NCBI GenBank assembly: GCA_943704425.1
Contig: CALSCP010001768.1
Coordinates: 1-20,336 of the forward strand
Direction: 5' to 3'
DNA: 20,336 nucleotides
DNA from: Ministeria vibrans ATCC 50519
Lineage: Eukaryota > Opisthokonta > Filasterea
Within the stretch, counting starts at the first letter, position 1, and every line of letters starts with the position of its first letter. The notes under the pieces are model-generated. The model had not been told where the DNA came from. It was given only the letters and a program-made list of their open reading frames with translations, and did no database searches. This document shows, piece by piece, positions 10,201-20,128 of this stretch. The translations under genes and the position numbers were made by a program.

Positions 10201-10748
10201 ACCAAAGTAAACCCTAAAGACAAAAAACTGATAGAGAGAGAGAGAGGAGTGCGTGTGTGTGTGAGAGAGAGTATGCGTTGAAACTAATCCTTTTCTCTCT
10301 AACACACACACAGACTGTTGATGACAATGGATTTAACCCCATGTGGGACGAGACGTTTGTCTTCAACACGATCATGCCCGACGTTGCACTGCTGCGCTTC
10401 AAGGTTATGGACAAGGACCTTGATGCCGATGACTTTATCGGCCAATTCTGCTGTCCCGTCGATTCACTCGCGCAGGGTATATACCATAACACACAACCTC
10501 ACAGACGCTGTTACGCACACCAAACACACTGAACCATTCACTTACGTTGAAGCACTCACTCTCATCGACTCACTCTGACTGAACTACACACGCCTTCTCT
10601 CACTCACACTGAACCACACACTCTCGACCCTCTTGTGTTTCTCGTAGGATTCCGCACAGTCCACCTTGAGCGTGTTGATGGTCTGCGTCTCGAACAGGGT
10701 TGGCTCTTTGTTGAGATTAAGATTGACGTTGAGGTTCCCAAGATCTGA
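7241..10748 (+). CDS. PLCD: Phosphoinositide-specific phospholipase C, delta-like, with additional N-terminal C2 domain
   Basis: PLC hydrolyses PI(4,5)P2 to IP3 and diacylglycerol at the plasma membrane. Exons: 7241-7343, 7471-7794, 7883-8038, 8223-10006, 10087-10206, 10314-10476, 10648-10748; 916 residues, phases consistent. Domain order: C2-like fold at about 15-135 ([42 protein letters not shown]); PH at about 143-255; EF hands with a canonical loop [12 protein letters not shown] at 300-311; X box from about 443; an acidic Ala/Asp/Ser linker; Y box; C-terminal C2 ([15 protein letters not shown] region [11 protein letters not shown]). Catalytic residues are all present with the same spacing as rat PLC-delta1: H454, N455, E484, D486, H499, E533. 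The enzyme should be active and calcium dependent. The N-terminal C2 is unusual, since delta PLCs normally start with PH. ATG 7241 is the first in frame. Confidence 0.92.
8046..8168. repeat. GA-rich degenerate repeat in PLC intron 3
   Basis: Runs of GAGAGA are separated by ACA-containing spacers, including GTGATAGAGAGAGG and AAGTGATAAAGAGAGAG. These are reverse complements of the TATCACTTTG spacers in the CT satellites near 14870 and 20140, so the arrays belong to one sequence family. Confidence 0.8.
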
Positions 10749-10833
10749 TTTTGCCTTCTCTTTTCTGAATTCTGCGTGTGCCTTCACATCTTTTTTATGG
10801 CTTTGATTCAAATACATCGCAAAAAAAAAAGTT
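10749..10833. other. Convergent 3' spacer between PLC and LRRC56
   Basis: Only 85 bp separate the two stop codons. The polyadenylation regions of the convergent genes must therefore overlap here or lie in each other's coding sequence. An A10 run is at 10821-10830. Confidence 0.7.
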
Positions 10834-12832
10834 TTATACTACAATGTTAGTATCTGATTCTCTTCTGATTGTGCGCAGGCTTGAAGAGGAAGAGGATTCT
10901 TGGAGAGTACTGGAAGTGCGCACAAAGCGACGAGAGCGCACACCTAGCACCATAAGGGTTGTCATTTAGGGTTGTCGTAATGGTTAGGGTTTTGGGTTGT
11001 ACACTTTTTAAAAGAAACTCACCAGCCGTTTGGGGTCGTGTGTTGGGAGGTGGGTGTGGTGGTGGCAGTGGTGCAACTGACAAGGGTGGCTCAGAGACCT
11101 GTCTGTGCGCGCGAGAATGTGCTCTGACGCGTGAAGATGCCGTGGCGGGCCGTCTTGACGCGGACTGCTGTCGTTTCTTGTCTTCGTCGGCACTCGTTTG
11201 TGCATCCGACGACAACACCACCGTCTGTCCCAACTGCTGATCACGCTCGCCCAGTTGCGCACGCCATCGCCTCAACTCCTCCAACACATCCTCACGCGTA
11301 CTCGTCTCCTCCGCCTCATCCACTTCATCGTATTCCATCACACCCTTCCTCTTCTTCTTCTTCTTCGTCGCCACACTTCCATACACAACTGCACTCGCTC
11401 GCTTGCCCAACGCCACTGTCTCACCATCACCATCACCTCTAGCAGCAGCCACTTGAGTCTCATCATGCGACGAACGCTTTCTCCGCGACCGCAATGCCAA
11501 CGCCGGATTCCCCACCACCACCGCCCCATCTTCACCCCCGTGTGTCAGTCGCGACGATTCCTCTTGCCCTCCTGCTGTCGAGGGCCGCCGCACCTCTCCT
11601 CCCCGTGACCCATTACTCCCCCCCCTTTCATATTCACTCGCATGCTCTGCCATCATATCCAGCGCACTCTTCTGAATCAATCGTGTCACCAACCGTCGAT
11701 CATAGTGTGTCTCAGCACTCCCTATGCCATCATGAAACGCACTCACTGGCTTATCATCCAGCACTTTCAATCGTGGCAGGACTTCCACGACACTTATTCG
11801 ATAGTTGTACGAGCTCCGCTCCTCCTCTTCATCGTCGTCGTCGCTCGTGCTCTCGCTGCTCTCACTTTCAATGTCGGCTAATGTGATTCGGTCAGACAGT
11901 CCGCTAGAGTTGACCTGTCATTTTAAAACGTCATTATTATTGATCAAAGTCCGCCGTCACTTTTCATTTTCGCTCACCTTTGATTTCCGCTTTGGTGCGC
12001 GACAAATGGGATTTCCTTCAAGAGTCAAGTGAGTGAGATGTTCAAGGAACATCAAATGGCCCACTTGGTCAATGTCCGACACGCGGTTGCCTTCCAAATC
12101 AATCACCGTGAGGTGCTCAAGGAGCGCCAAAGGACTCAGGTCACTTACGCTGTTGTACGCAACGTACAGCTCCCCTAACCGACCCAAACTGCTGATTCCA
12201 TCCAAGTCGCGTAGACCACATCGGCCCAACCAGAGCACACGCACTCCTTGAAGATGCGTGCCAATGTCACGAACCGATGAAAGCATGCTGCCACTCAACT
12301 TCAGCTGCTCAAGTCTCGGCACAAGCTCACCAAACCCTTCCAGCGATGCCCCGCGCGTGTCCACCTGAAGGTCAACACGCGTCACGCTGTCCAGACTGTC
12401 GACAGAAAGGCGCTCTGCAAGCACATTGGCCGTAATGGGCTGAGGTGAAAAGAAAAACAAAAATGTACATTCAACATTTCAAATAAACAGCCAAAATGAA
12501 GTGAAAAAGAACTTTCAAGTGAGGGGGCGACCGTACAGGCTGAAGAAGAGGCTCGCAAAAGCCGGCAACGCGTCGACCCATTGACGTGGTGGGACGAGGC
12601 GGAAACGAATTTGATATTTTGTCGCTGTTGTCAACGTTGTCTCCAACGAAGACACATGCTGCTGCTGTTGAGGCGGCGGTTGGCGGTGCTGGCTGATGTT
12701 GCGTGTCAACATCGTCATGATGACTCCTATAGGCAGGTTAGTGGATTGACTTGCGGACAAGAGCAAAATACACCATTTATCATACGTTGGCGCCAACGGC
12801 TTCAGCCGACCCGACGGAGGTCGATGGTTCAT
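10834..12832 (-). CDS. LRRC56: LRRC56-like leucine-rich repeat protein of dynein-arm transport
   Basis: LRRC56 is a ciliary leucine-rich repeat protein linked to intraflagellar transport of outer dynein arms. Exons (5' to 3' on minus): 12832-12786, 12726-12537, 12439-11978, 11914-11023, 10943-10834; 566 residues, near the human size of about 540. The LRR core lies in exon 3: VRVLWLGRCGLRDLDGI, LGELYVAYNSVSDLSPLALL, LTVIDLEGNRVSDIDQV, LTHLTLEGNPIC. Exon 4 opens with an acidic insert, then YNYRISVVEVLPRLKVLDDKP, the LRR cap shared with vertebrate LRRC56. The remainder is low complexity and probably disordered, with KKKKKRK and a predicted coiled coil (EDVLEELRRWRAQLGERDQQL). Exon 1 (MNHRPPSGRLKPLAP) is inferred from a phase-2 GTATGA donor, a CTAAC branch site and a TATAG acceptor around a 59-nt intron. 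The C-terminus ends TNIVV after a GT-AG join at 11022/10944. Confidence 0.9.
10951..11000. repeat. Degenerate telomere-like GGGTT/TTAGGG motifs in LRRC56 intron 4
   Basis: Five GGGTT motifs occur in 50 bp, including TTTAGGGTT and GGTTAGGGTTTTGGGTT. On the gene's sense strand they read as CCCTAACC near the acceptor and so supply CTAAC branch-point sequences. The spacing is irregular; this is not a true telomere array. Confidence 0.55.
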
Positions 12833-13193
12833 CAAAACACAACCTGTTCAAGGCCACAAACCAATCTCAAAGCTAGTGAGAAGTGAAAAGTGCGTAATTA
12901 ATAATAATAATAAGAAGAAAATAAATAGTAGAAGGATACAACCTATTAATGATACAGTCACCACGCGAAGTCACAACCAGATATAAATAGAGAATCGAGA
13001 GCTGTACTCAATGTCAAAACAAAACCAATAAAATAATTATTAATATTATATTTTCTATAATAAAAAAATTATCATTATTATTATTATTATTGTTATTGTT
13101 CGAATAGTTTTGAAATGAGCTCAGGAAAATAAAAAAAAACGAGAACCAAGTGTATGTATTCATATTGCAGGCTTGAAAAGTAAATGAAAGTGT
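12833..13193. other. AT-rich intergenic region between LRRC56 5' end and MFSD8 3' end
   Basis: Holds the presumed LRRC56 promoter (a CCAAT motif at about 12861), a purine-rich AATAATAAGAAGAA stretch, dispersed repeat copy B and an ATT/TTA microsatellite at about 13060-13100. I see no coding sequence. Confidence 0.6.
12936..12981 (+). repeat. Dispersed repeat copy B (partner at 6824-6873)
   Basis: Shares a 27-base exact block (12944-12970) with copy A plus diverged flanks, in the same orientation. It lies about 100 bp upstream of the LRRC56 ATG and 210 bp beyond the MFSD8 stop. Confidence 0.8.
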
Positions 13194-14921
13194 TTAGCTC
13201 TTTGGTGGAGGACGAAGAAGCACATGAGGAAGGAGTCTTTTGAAGAAGACGACGAACACAACAATGGCAGCGCCAATCAGAACACAAATCACAATCTAGA
13301 CAAAAACACACGCAAGAAAGAGAGGTCAAAAACAAGTGAAAACACACAACACACACGCATACCATAGTGGCACGAAGACCAGCGTTGTCGTAGACATTGG
13401 CAAGGATGATGGGACCGAGAGCACGGGCAGCAGAGCCAGCAGCAGTGAGCATTCCCATACCAGCACCCTATGCGAAGAGGCAGGTCAGGTCAGAGGGAAA
13501 TGAAGGGAGTGTGTGTACCTGAGGAGCTGGGCCGAGGATTTTGGAGAAAAGAACAATGCAAATGACAGAGGCAAAAGGGTAGAAGAGAAAAATAAACATG
13601 GAGGCAACGTAAAACTGGTCGATCTGAAGAGTTGGGGTCTTGGCACACCAGCTGGCGACGGTGACGAGACACAGAGTGTAACTGGGAGGGCCGTATGGGA
13701 TGAACAGGAACACTACAGAAAGAGACACCCGAGTGAGTAACAGTGACTCTGACAAATAAGATAATGATGTACCGCCCAAGAGAGAGCCAGAGAGACCCGC
13801 CAGAAGGATATAGCGTTCGCCAAAGCGGTTTGAGAGGGGACGCGCAGCCATAAAGCACACCACTCCAATCAATCCTGCACAATGTTATATTACAATGCGA
13901 AATCACACACAAACACACAACACAAATTGTGTACCTCCAATGGCAAAGTAGAGGCCAGTGTTTCGGGTGGTCTGTTCGGGAGTCCAGCCATACTCGTCCT
14001 GCACGAGAGGCGGCACAAGGGTCTCATTAAGAGCAAAGACAAGCGCGGCAGAGAAAAACATGAAGCAGATGGCGCCAGCAGCCCCCTTGTCAAACACCTT
14101 GGCGTCAGGATGGCTGAAAGAGGGAACAGGGAAAAGAGGACAAGAGAGTCAGAAAGTGACAAAAAAATAATTACATAATTATTATCTCAAAATGAATACT
14201 TTTGAAGGTCAGAAAGATGCTGAGCCTCTGCACTGAGCTTGGGACCGGAAGAAACGGCGACGGCGGTCTCATCCTCCAACACAGCACCCTCTGGGGTGAT
14301 AGTGGACACAATGCCCTGGCGACGGCGTCGACGACGCGCACGACGCTCGGCCTTCTTCTCCTTGATCTCCTTGTAGATGTCGCGGTAGTCGACAAAGTAT
14401 ATTTGCAGTAGAATCACATTGGCCAGCGACAAAATCGCACCAAGATAGCTATTCAACAAAGAACAGTCAGAGACACAGGCAAAAAAGAGTCAAACACGTG
14501 TGTTTACCCTGCTCCTGTGTACATGTTGGGCGTAAACGAATCGGCAGAGCCTGGCCCCAATGGGGACATGGTTGCCCCTAAAAAGGGACCGGCACAGTAA
14601 CCAAGACCTAAACGATATAATAACAGAGAGGTACAGTGTTAGTAAAGAAGAAACTATCGACTAGAGGGAGACTCTACCTTGAGACGCGGACATGATTGCC
14701 ATGGCAGACGTGCGCTCCTTGAGACTGGTCACATTGGACACGTACGCACGACACACAGCCACAACACCGGCACCTAAAACATACATACACACACAAACAC
14801 ACACACAAAGTCAACACTTCTCGCTCATACACACCCTAAACCTTTGTTTCTTTCTCCCTCCCTCCCTCTCTCTATCACTTTGTTTCTCTCTATCACTCTG
14901 TTTCTCTCTCTCTCTCTATCA

Positions 14922-14989
<68 letters not shown>

Positions 14990-17082
14990 AACTCTCTCTC
15001 TTGAACTCTCTCTCTCTCTTGAACTCTCTCTCTCTCTCTATCTCTCTCTCTTGAACTCTCTCTCTCTCTCTCTCTCTCTTGAACTCTCTCTCTCCATTAC
15101 TTTGTTCTCTCTCCCTCTCTATCGCTTCGTTCTGTATCCCTCTCCCTCTAACACATTGTTCTTTCTCCCTCTTCCTCTCTCTCTTCAGCGATTTCTTGTT
15201 TCTCCCTCCTCCTCTCTCTCTCTCGCTATCATTTTGTTTTTCACTCCCTCCCCTCTTCTCTAACCACCTCCGTACCGAGTCCAGTGATGATACGCGCGAA
15301 AAGAATGTAAATCTTTGCGTCGTGAAGATACGTCGTTGTGTGCGTGATGGTCGCATTGGTCGGAAGAATCATGACAGTGTCACTGCACGAATGCGTCACC
15401 TACATACACACATACGAAATCAAAATCACTCGGCCCAATACAAACCGTTTCGTCGTTACGTTGCCCATGACAGAGCAGGCAGTCTCAGTCATATTGCGCA
15501 TAAAGGTACACTGGCCAGCAGCCGCAGCAGCCCCCACATTGTGCATAGTGCAGTTGACCGACTCAACAATGATCGTTTCGGGAACTTGGTGCAGCCCCGG
15601 CGCCAGGCTGTACATAATGTTCCCCACAATGACAAGGATAAGGGCAAGGATGAGACAGTCTTTGGCGGAGCGACGATTCGATGCAATGCCAAACAGTGGC
15701 GACGCACACAGCTGCGCAATCGCATAGAACGACACACACGCCCCAAAGAAGCCCGTGTCTCCACCAAACTAGAAATGAGAGGGTTAGAGTAAAGCGATCG
15801 GGAGAGACAGAGCAAAGCGATACAAACCACATTTAACACATAGAACATTATGATCACATCAAACAAATACATCAAAAAATATGAATACATCATATGAATA
15901 CATCAAAATAATACATAACCAAAACGACAAACAGAATGAGTGAGAGAATGAGACACACAAGTCGTCTTACACGCAAGACATAGTTTTGCAGCGTTGGCAT
16001 CACAATCGCAAAACCTGCAAAAAAAAAAAAAACATCCCCCCAAACAGTCAAGCCTCCTTTGTTCCTTCTATTTCATTCTTCCGTACTAATGCTTGTGAGA
16101 AACTGCGTCAGGTACATCAGCTTGATCGTGAGATCGCGCCTGTCCTTGATGAATCCAAAGCACATTGGCTTCTTCGTGGTGAGCTCCTCAGCGCCACTGC
16201 CGCAGCACCCAAAACAATTACGACTGAGTATCGGCTGCATCACCACTGGCATGTACTTACGGAGTGTCGGACACGAGCAGAGGCGTCGCGAGTTGAGACG
16301 AGAGATGTGATTCTCTTGCCGTGTCATCGAATCCGCTGAAACACACAACAACACACAAGAGCGACAAATGAGTTTTTGGTGTTGCACGAGAAACAGCACA
16401 TCAGCAGAGTGGACACACAGCAATGGGAGGGGGGTGGGCGACAGCATACACACAGGCATGCAATGGCTCCATGCCGCCAGAGACGACCAGCAGTGGCACA
16501 AGAAGTGGCATTGTGGGCCACAGAAAAAATGAAGGGCGCCATACGAGCGCCTTTGGGGTCGTGCAAAGCCAACAAAGGGTGTGCATAAGGTACGGGCGCG
16601 GGAAAGACCGCTGATAGAAGCAGGGAATCCGTCGCGTTAGGAAGGAACATTTGTTGGGGATCGACTCAGGATGCGAGAAAAAGACATTCAGGCGCACTGG
16701 ACGAGCCCAGCCCACGCGCATGTGCACCACAGGAGTGTGTTCAGAGCAACAGCCCCACGCAAACAAGCGGTACAGCCCGCATAAGAGCGGGAGAGCACAC
16801 AGGAAAAAAGCGTTTTTTTTTCTTTTTTTCTCTCTCTCTGATTTTGTCAAACCTGTGTTCAACAGGCTTGTTTGCCCAGGTGTGGCTGTCCTGCAGCTCG
16901 ATGCGGCGGCCCTTGGGGTCGAGGAGGCGCTCGCCGCCCAGGAAGGCGCTGTTCACGAACGCATCGTCATCGTCGTACGACCCCTCCGAGTCCGAGTCCG
17001 ACTGTTCGTCCATGAACGTCGACGACCGGAACCGCTGGTTGTCCTCCTCGCGGATGTAGTCTTCAAGACCAGCGAGTTCCAT
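13194..17082 (-). CDS. MFSD8: MFSD8/CLN7-like lysosomal major facilitator transporter (5' end uncertain)
   Basis: MFSD8 (CLN7) is a 12-TM endolysosomal membrane protein, reported to be a chloride channel. Exons on minus: 17082-16853 (inferred), 16335-16261, 16196-16087, 16014-15971, 15768-15460, 15399-15276, 14773-14678, 14607-14508, 14448-14200, 14113-13935, 13874-13773, 13712-13519, 13467-13363, 13295-13194; 672 residues, all phases match. Family signatures: FYAIAQLCASPLFGIASNRR (TM2 and the MFS loop), GAGVVAVCRAYVSNVTSLKERT, FALNETLVPPL, SKILGPAPQGAGMGMLTAAG. The N-terminal TPLLVSDTP is like the vertebrate dileucine sorting segment (EPLLGDTP). The lumenal loop after TM3 is enlarged and holds four N-glycosylation sequons. 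Exon 1 (MELAGLEDYIREED, then an acidic Ser/Asp run) is phase-compatible but uses a weak GTTTGA donor. A short alternative first exon 16472-16450 (MEPLHACV) also fits. Confidence 0.85.
14863..15240. repeat. CT-rich satellite block in MFSD8 intron 6
   Basis: Fills most of a 502-nt intron (15275-14774). It runs from CTCTATCACTTTGTTTCT units, through a pure (CT)n run of roughly 50 bp, to TTGAACTCTCTC units like those at 2441-2744, then degenerate CCCTCTCTAT elements. The sense strand of the host gene is the GA-rich strand. Confidence 0.9.
16336..16852 (-). other. Probable first intron/5' region of MFSD8-like gene; open frame of unknown meaning
   Basis: Between the acidic first exon and exon 2 lies non-repetitive sequence that stays open on the minus strand from 16862 to 16401. 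It includes a hydrophobic stretch (FFLWPTMPLLVPLLVV). No family is recognised. The start of this interval on the sense strand is GA/A-rich, like other introns here. It may be intron, alternative promoter and 5' UTR, or an unrecognised exon. Confidence 0.4.
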
Positions 17083-17293
17083 TTTTGCGAGTGAATTATT
17101 GTGAATAATCAATAATAATTGTTGGGACTTGGGACTTGGAATGGTTTCAGTTTCGGAATTGCATGCGCAGGTCCGTGCCGGACGGGAGACGGACGCGCTG
17201 TAAAACAAATACACATTGATCCGGCTGATGTTGGGGTTGCGGCAATACTTTTCTTCTCTTGTTATCCCCTCACCCAAAAAGAATTATTACTGT

Positions 17294-19984
17294 TTATTCG
17301 GTGACAGAGAGATACTTTCCAGTGACAGAGCGACGAAGAAGACGCTTCAATGAGCACTCGCCAAACGTCTCAACACCCACATTGCTCAATAGTCCGTCTT
17401 CAGCCCGAAACTTGGCCTACGAAAAAAAAAATTACAACAGAATGATCAAACCAATAAATTGCTTCTTACCATCACATTGACAAGCTTGACCGGCTCAGCA
17501 GGGTTTGCCATGACAATGCGCGCCTCCAACTTGCCACGACCCCCCGTCGTACTCGTCGTAGCAAGCTCACCAAGTGACCAGATGGCATTGCGCGACGCAG
17601 AGGCGTTGGCGCTCCAGACGGCAGTCTCGGGCACCGCCGAACAGGCACCACATTCGCCCGAAAAGACGGCCGCCAACGACACCTCTGAGAGATGGGCGTG
17701 TGTGTGTACCTGATCAGTCTGCTCTTGTGTGCTCCAGTCCTTGTTAAGCTGGTAGTGGATGGTCAGCACCAGTGTGTTGCCGCTCTGGTGCACCACAGTG
17801 CTGCACAGGCGTAGAGGGATGTTACTCGCACTCACATTGCTCACCTAACACAAAGTTGTACAGAGACAAAAAGAAAGTAAATGTGAGTCAGTACACCACC
17901 ACACGCAAATGGTCGTACAGAGTATTTAAGAACACTCGCTGAGACTGCCTTTCCCGCAGATGACTTCACAAGGGACTGCACAGCACTCGACGAGAGCGAC
18001 AATTTCCCATCAAACTCTCCATTGGTCGTCAGAAGCTAGACTCAAAACAATGGAAACGTTAATAATAATAAATAAAATGAAAATAAACTTTTTGCATCGT
18101 TTAATAGGGTACCTCTTTGTTGAGCTGTGGATCGGACAGGGAGCCAATAGCAGTGAGCCGAACACCACCAAGAGCGGTCTCAGGAGCACTCGTCGAGAGA
18201 CCCTCGAGGGTCGTAAGGGTGTTGGCAGGGAAGTTGCAAAGGACATCACCCGAGACGACCGTCTTAGTCAGCTGGGCACCCTTGAAGTAGGCATTGATGG
18301 TCTCGGTGACGGCGACAGACAGCTGCAGGGAATTCGTAGCGCCTGTGCTGGAAAGTGCCGTGCTGCTGTTGCTGCTGTTGGACATGATTGAAGACCGTGC
18401 TGTGACGGGTGTGTGTGACGCCCCTGGCTCTCCTGTGCGTGTTGCCGTCTCGTACGACGTCGAACGTAGAACCGGCGCAAATCCAGTGGGAGTGGACACG
18501 ACAGACTATTTTACATTAAAAATGACACAATGACTTTGTTTTTTCAAAAAATATTCCTTACCGAATCTGCAGACTCTGGGATGAGAATGGGCGACAACTT
18601 GACACCCGCTGCGACTGGTTCAAGAGCCAGAAGCTCACTGACACGACGGTCGTGAGTGCGGAGACGACGTGCAACGACAGGAGACGTCCCTGTCGCAGGT
18701 GCGCCGGTGGTCACTGTAACACGCGATGGGGGTGCCGGGAGGGTCGGTGTGCTCTGCGCAAGAGCAGCGCCCAATGACGACGTTGACGGTGTGGCCGCAA
18801 CAGCATCGCCACTGACACTCGCGTTGTTGCTGTTAGTGTGTGTGACAGAGCTTAGCACAGAGAGGTCAGTGCTCTCGGAAGAGCGCAGGTTGTTCTGCTG
18901 CTCTTCTGTTAGAATCATATCTGTGCCCAGTTGCAAAGGTCCCTCACCCTCTGTTGCCCACGACTCGTTCAGCGACTCACCCCGGTTAACACTATACTCA
19001 ATAAAAATAAAAATGAAAAAAAACAATAAAGGTCAAATTGAAATTTCTCCACACCGACATGCACGTGTCTTGCTTTCCGTACTCGAAGAGGTTGGCTTTG
19101 GCAAAGAGATCTTCGGCGAGTGGTTCGGGATTGTCAGACTCGGGTTTGAGAGACGGGTCGGCAGTCACAGTGGCTGACGCGTCAGTGGCAGATGAAGTGG
19201 CAGTCAGAGTGGCGCCAGAGACAGACGTGTTTGCGGAAGAAGGTGCAGTGGAAGAGGGTAGTTGGGAGCGGAGACGACGGGCGCCTTCGCGAGTGGAAGG
19301 GGGCTGAGAAATGGCACTCGTGTTGGTGCTGGTGGGTGCGCTGGGAATGGAGAGGAGCGTCGGAGGAGCACTGCCTGTCGGCTCAATGGAATCCGACGCG
19401 TCGCTGGGCTTCCGTTCGCCAATACGCACCATAATCTTAGGCCGTTGATGGCCCTTCCACTCCTCATCGTCACTGTCATCACTGTCATCGCTGAATCCAG
19501 CCTGCGTCGCATTACGATACTCATCGACCAAATCAGGTGCATCGCGAAACCCATCTTCATCAATGCCCGTGACCACAGCAGCGGGCGCCCCCGCACCCAT
19601 CGCATCCATCGCATCCGGCCCGTCGTTTGCTCCCGTCGACACGTCGCTCTTCCACGCATGTACCACCGAATGTGTGCTCGTATTACGCAGTGGTGACCCA
19701 GCCGATTTGCCGGGACTCGCACTCGCACTCGTGTCCGGCGACGCCGTCTCGCTTGTTGTCCCTCCTCCTCCTTTCCCTCCCTTTCGGTGCTTACGCAGTG
19801 TCAAATGACGCAGTCCACCTAAAATAATCGCATTGGTAAACACGCACACACACACACACACTACTCTCACCCTTTGCTTCCTGAAGGTGCCCTCCGCTCT
19901 CCCCAACTGCGCCGTCATTCGGCACATCAATAGGATCTGTCACACTGGTTGTGCCCGCCTCAAACTCCTCCACACTTTGCGCTC
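17294..19984 (-). CDS. FCHO: FCHo/Syp1-family endocytic adaptor, C-terminal part with mu-homology domain (5'-partial)
   Basis: FCHo proteins nucleate clathrin-coated pits: an F-BAR domain bends membrane, a linker activates AP-2, and the C-terminal mu-homology domain recruits Eps15 and cargo. Exons on minus: 19984-19871, 19818-19083, 18991-18562, 18505-18113, 18035-17919, 17844-17470, 17416-17294; 761 residues in the window. The first exon begins mid-codon, so the F-BAR part lies beyond the edge. The linker has GIDEDGFRDAPD and SDDSDDSDDEEW followed by KIMVRIGERKP, as in FCHo linkers. The mu-homology domain (from about 18350) has QLSVAVTETINAYFKGAQL, GDVLCNFPANTL, LKYSVSNVSASNIPLRLCS, ASRNAIWSLGEL and the closing SLKRLLRRSVTGKYLSV. 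The 19082/18992 junction was chosen over a GTGTGG donor with a GAG acceptor because GTACGG and TATAG fit this genome better. Calling it FCHo rather than SGIP1 rests on the linker and is inference. Confidence 0.85.
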
Positions 19985-20128
19985 CTACACACACAATTCC
20001 GAATCTCTCAATAACGACTATCTATCACTTTGTTCAGTCACTCTCTCTCTCTCTATCACTTTTGTTCTTTCTTCTTCGCTTTTCTCTCTCTCGCTCGGTC
20101 TCTCTCGCTCTCTCTATCACTTGTTTCT

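Noticed and set aside
11131..11886. Plus-strand open frames rich in Ser/His/Pro opposite LRRC56 exon 4
   Set aside because: Complement of a low-complexity coding exon whose minus-strand frame is clearly continuous with the LRR cap.
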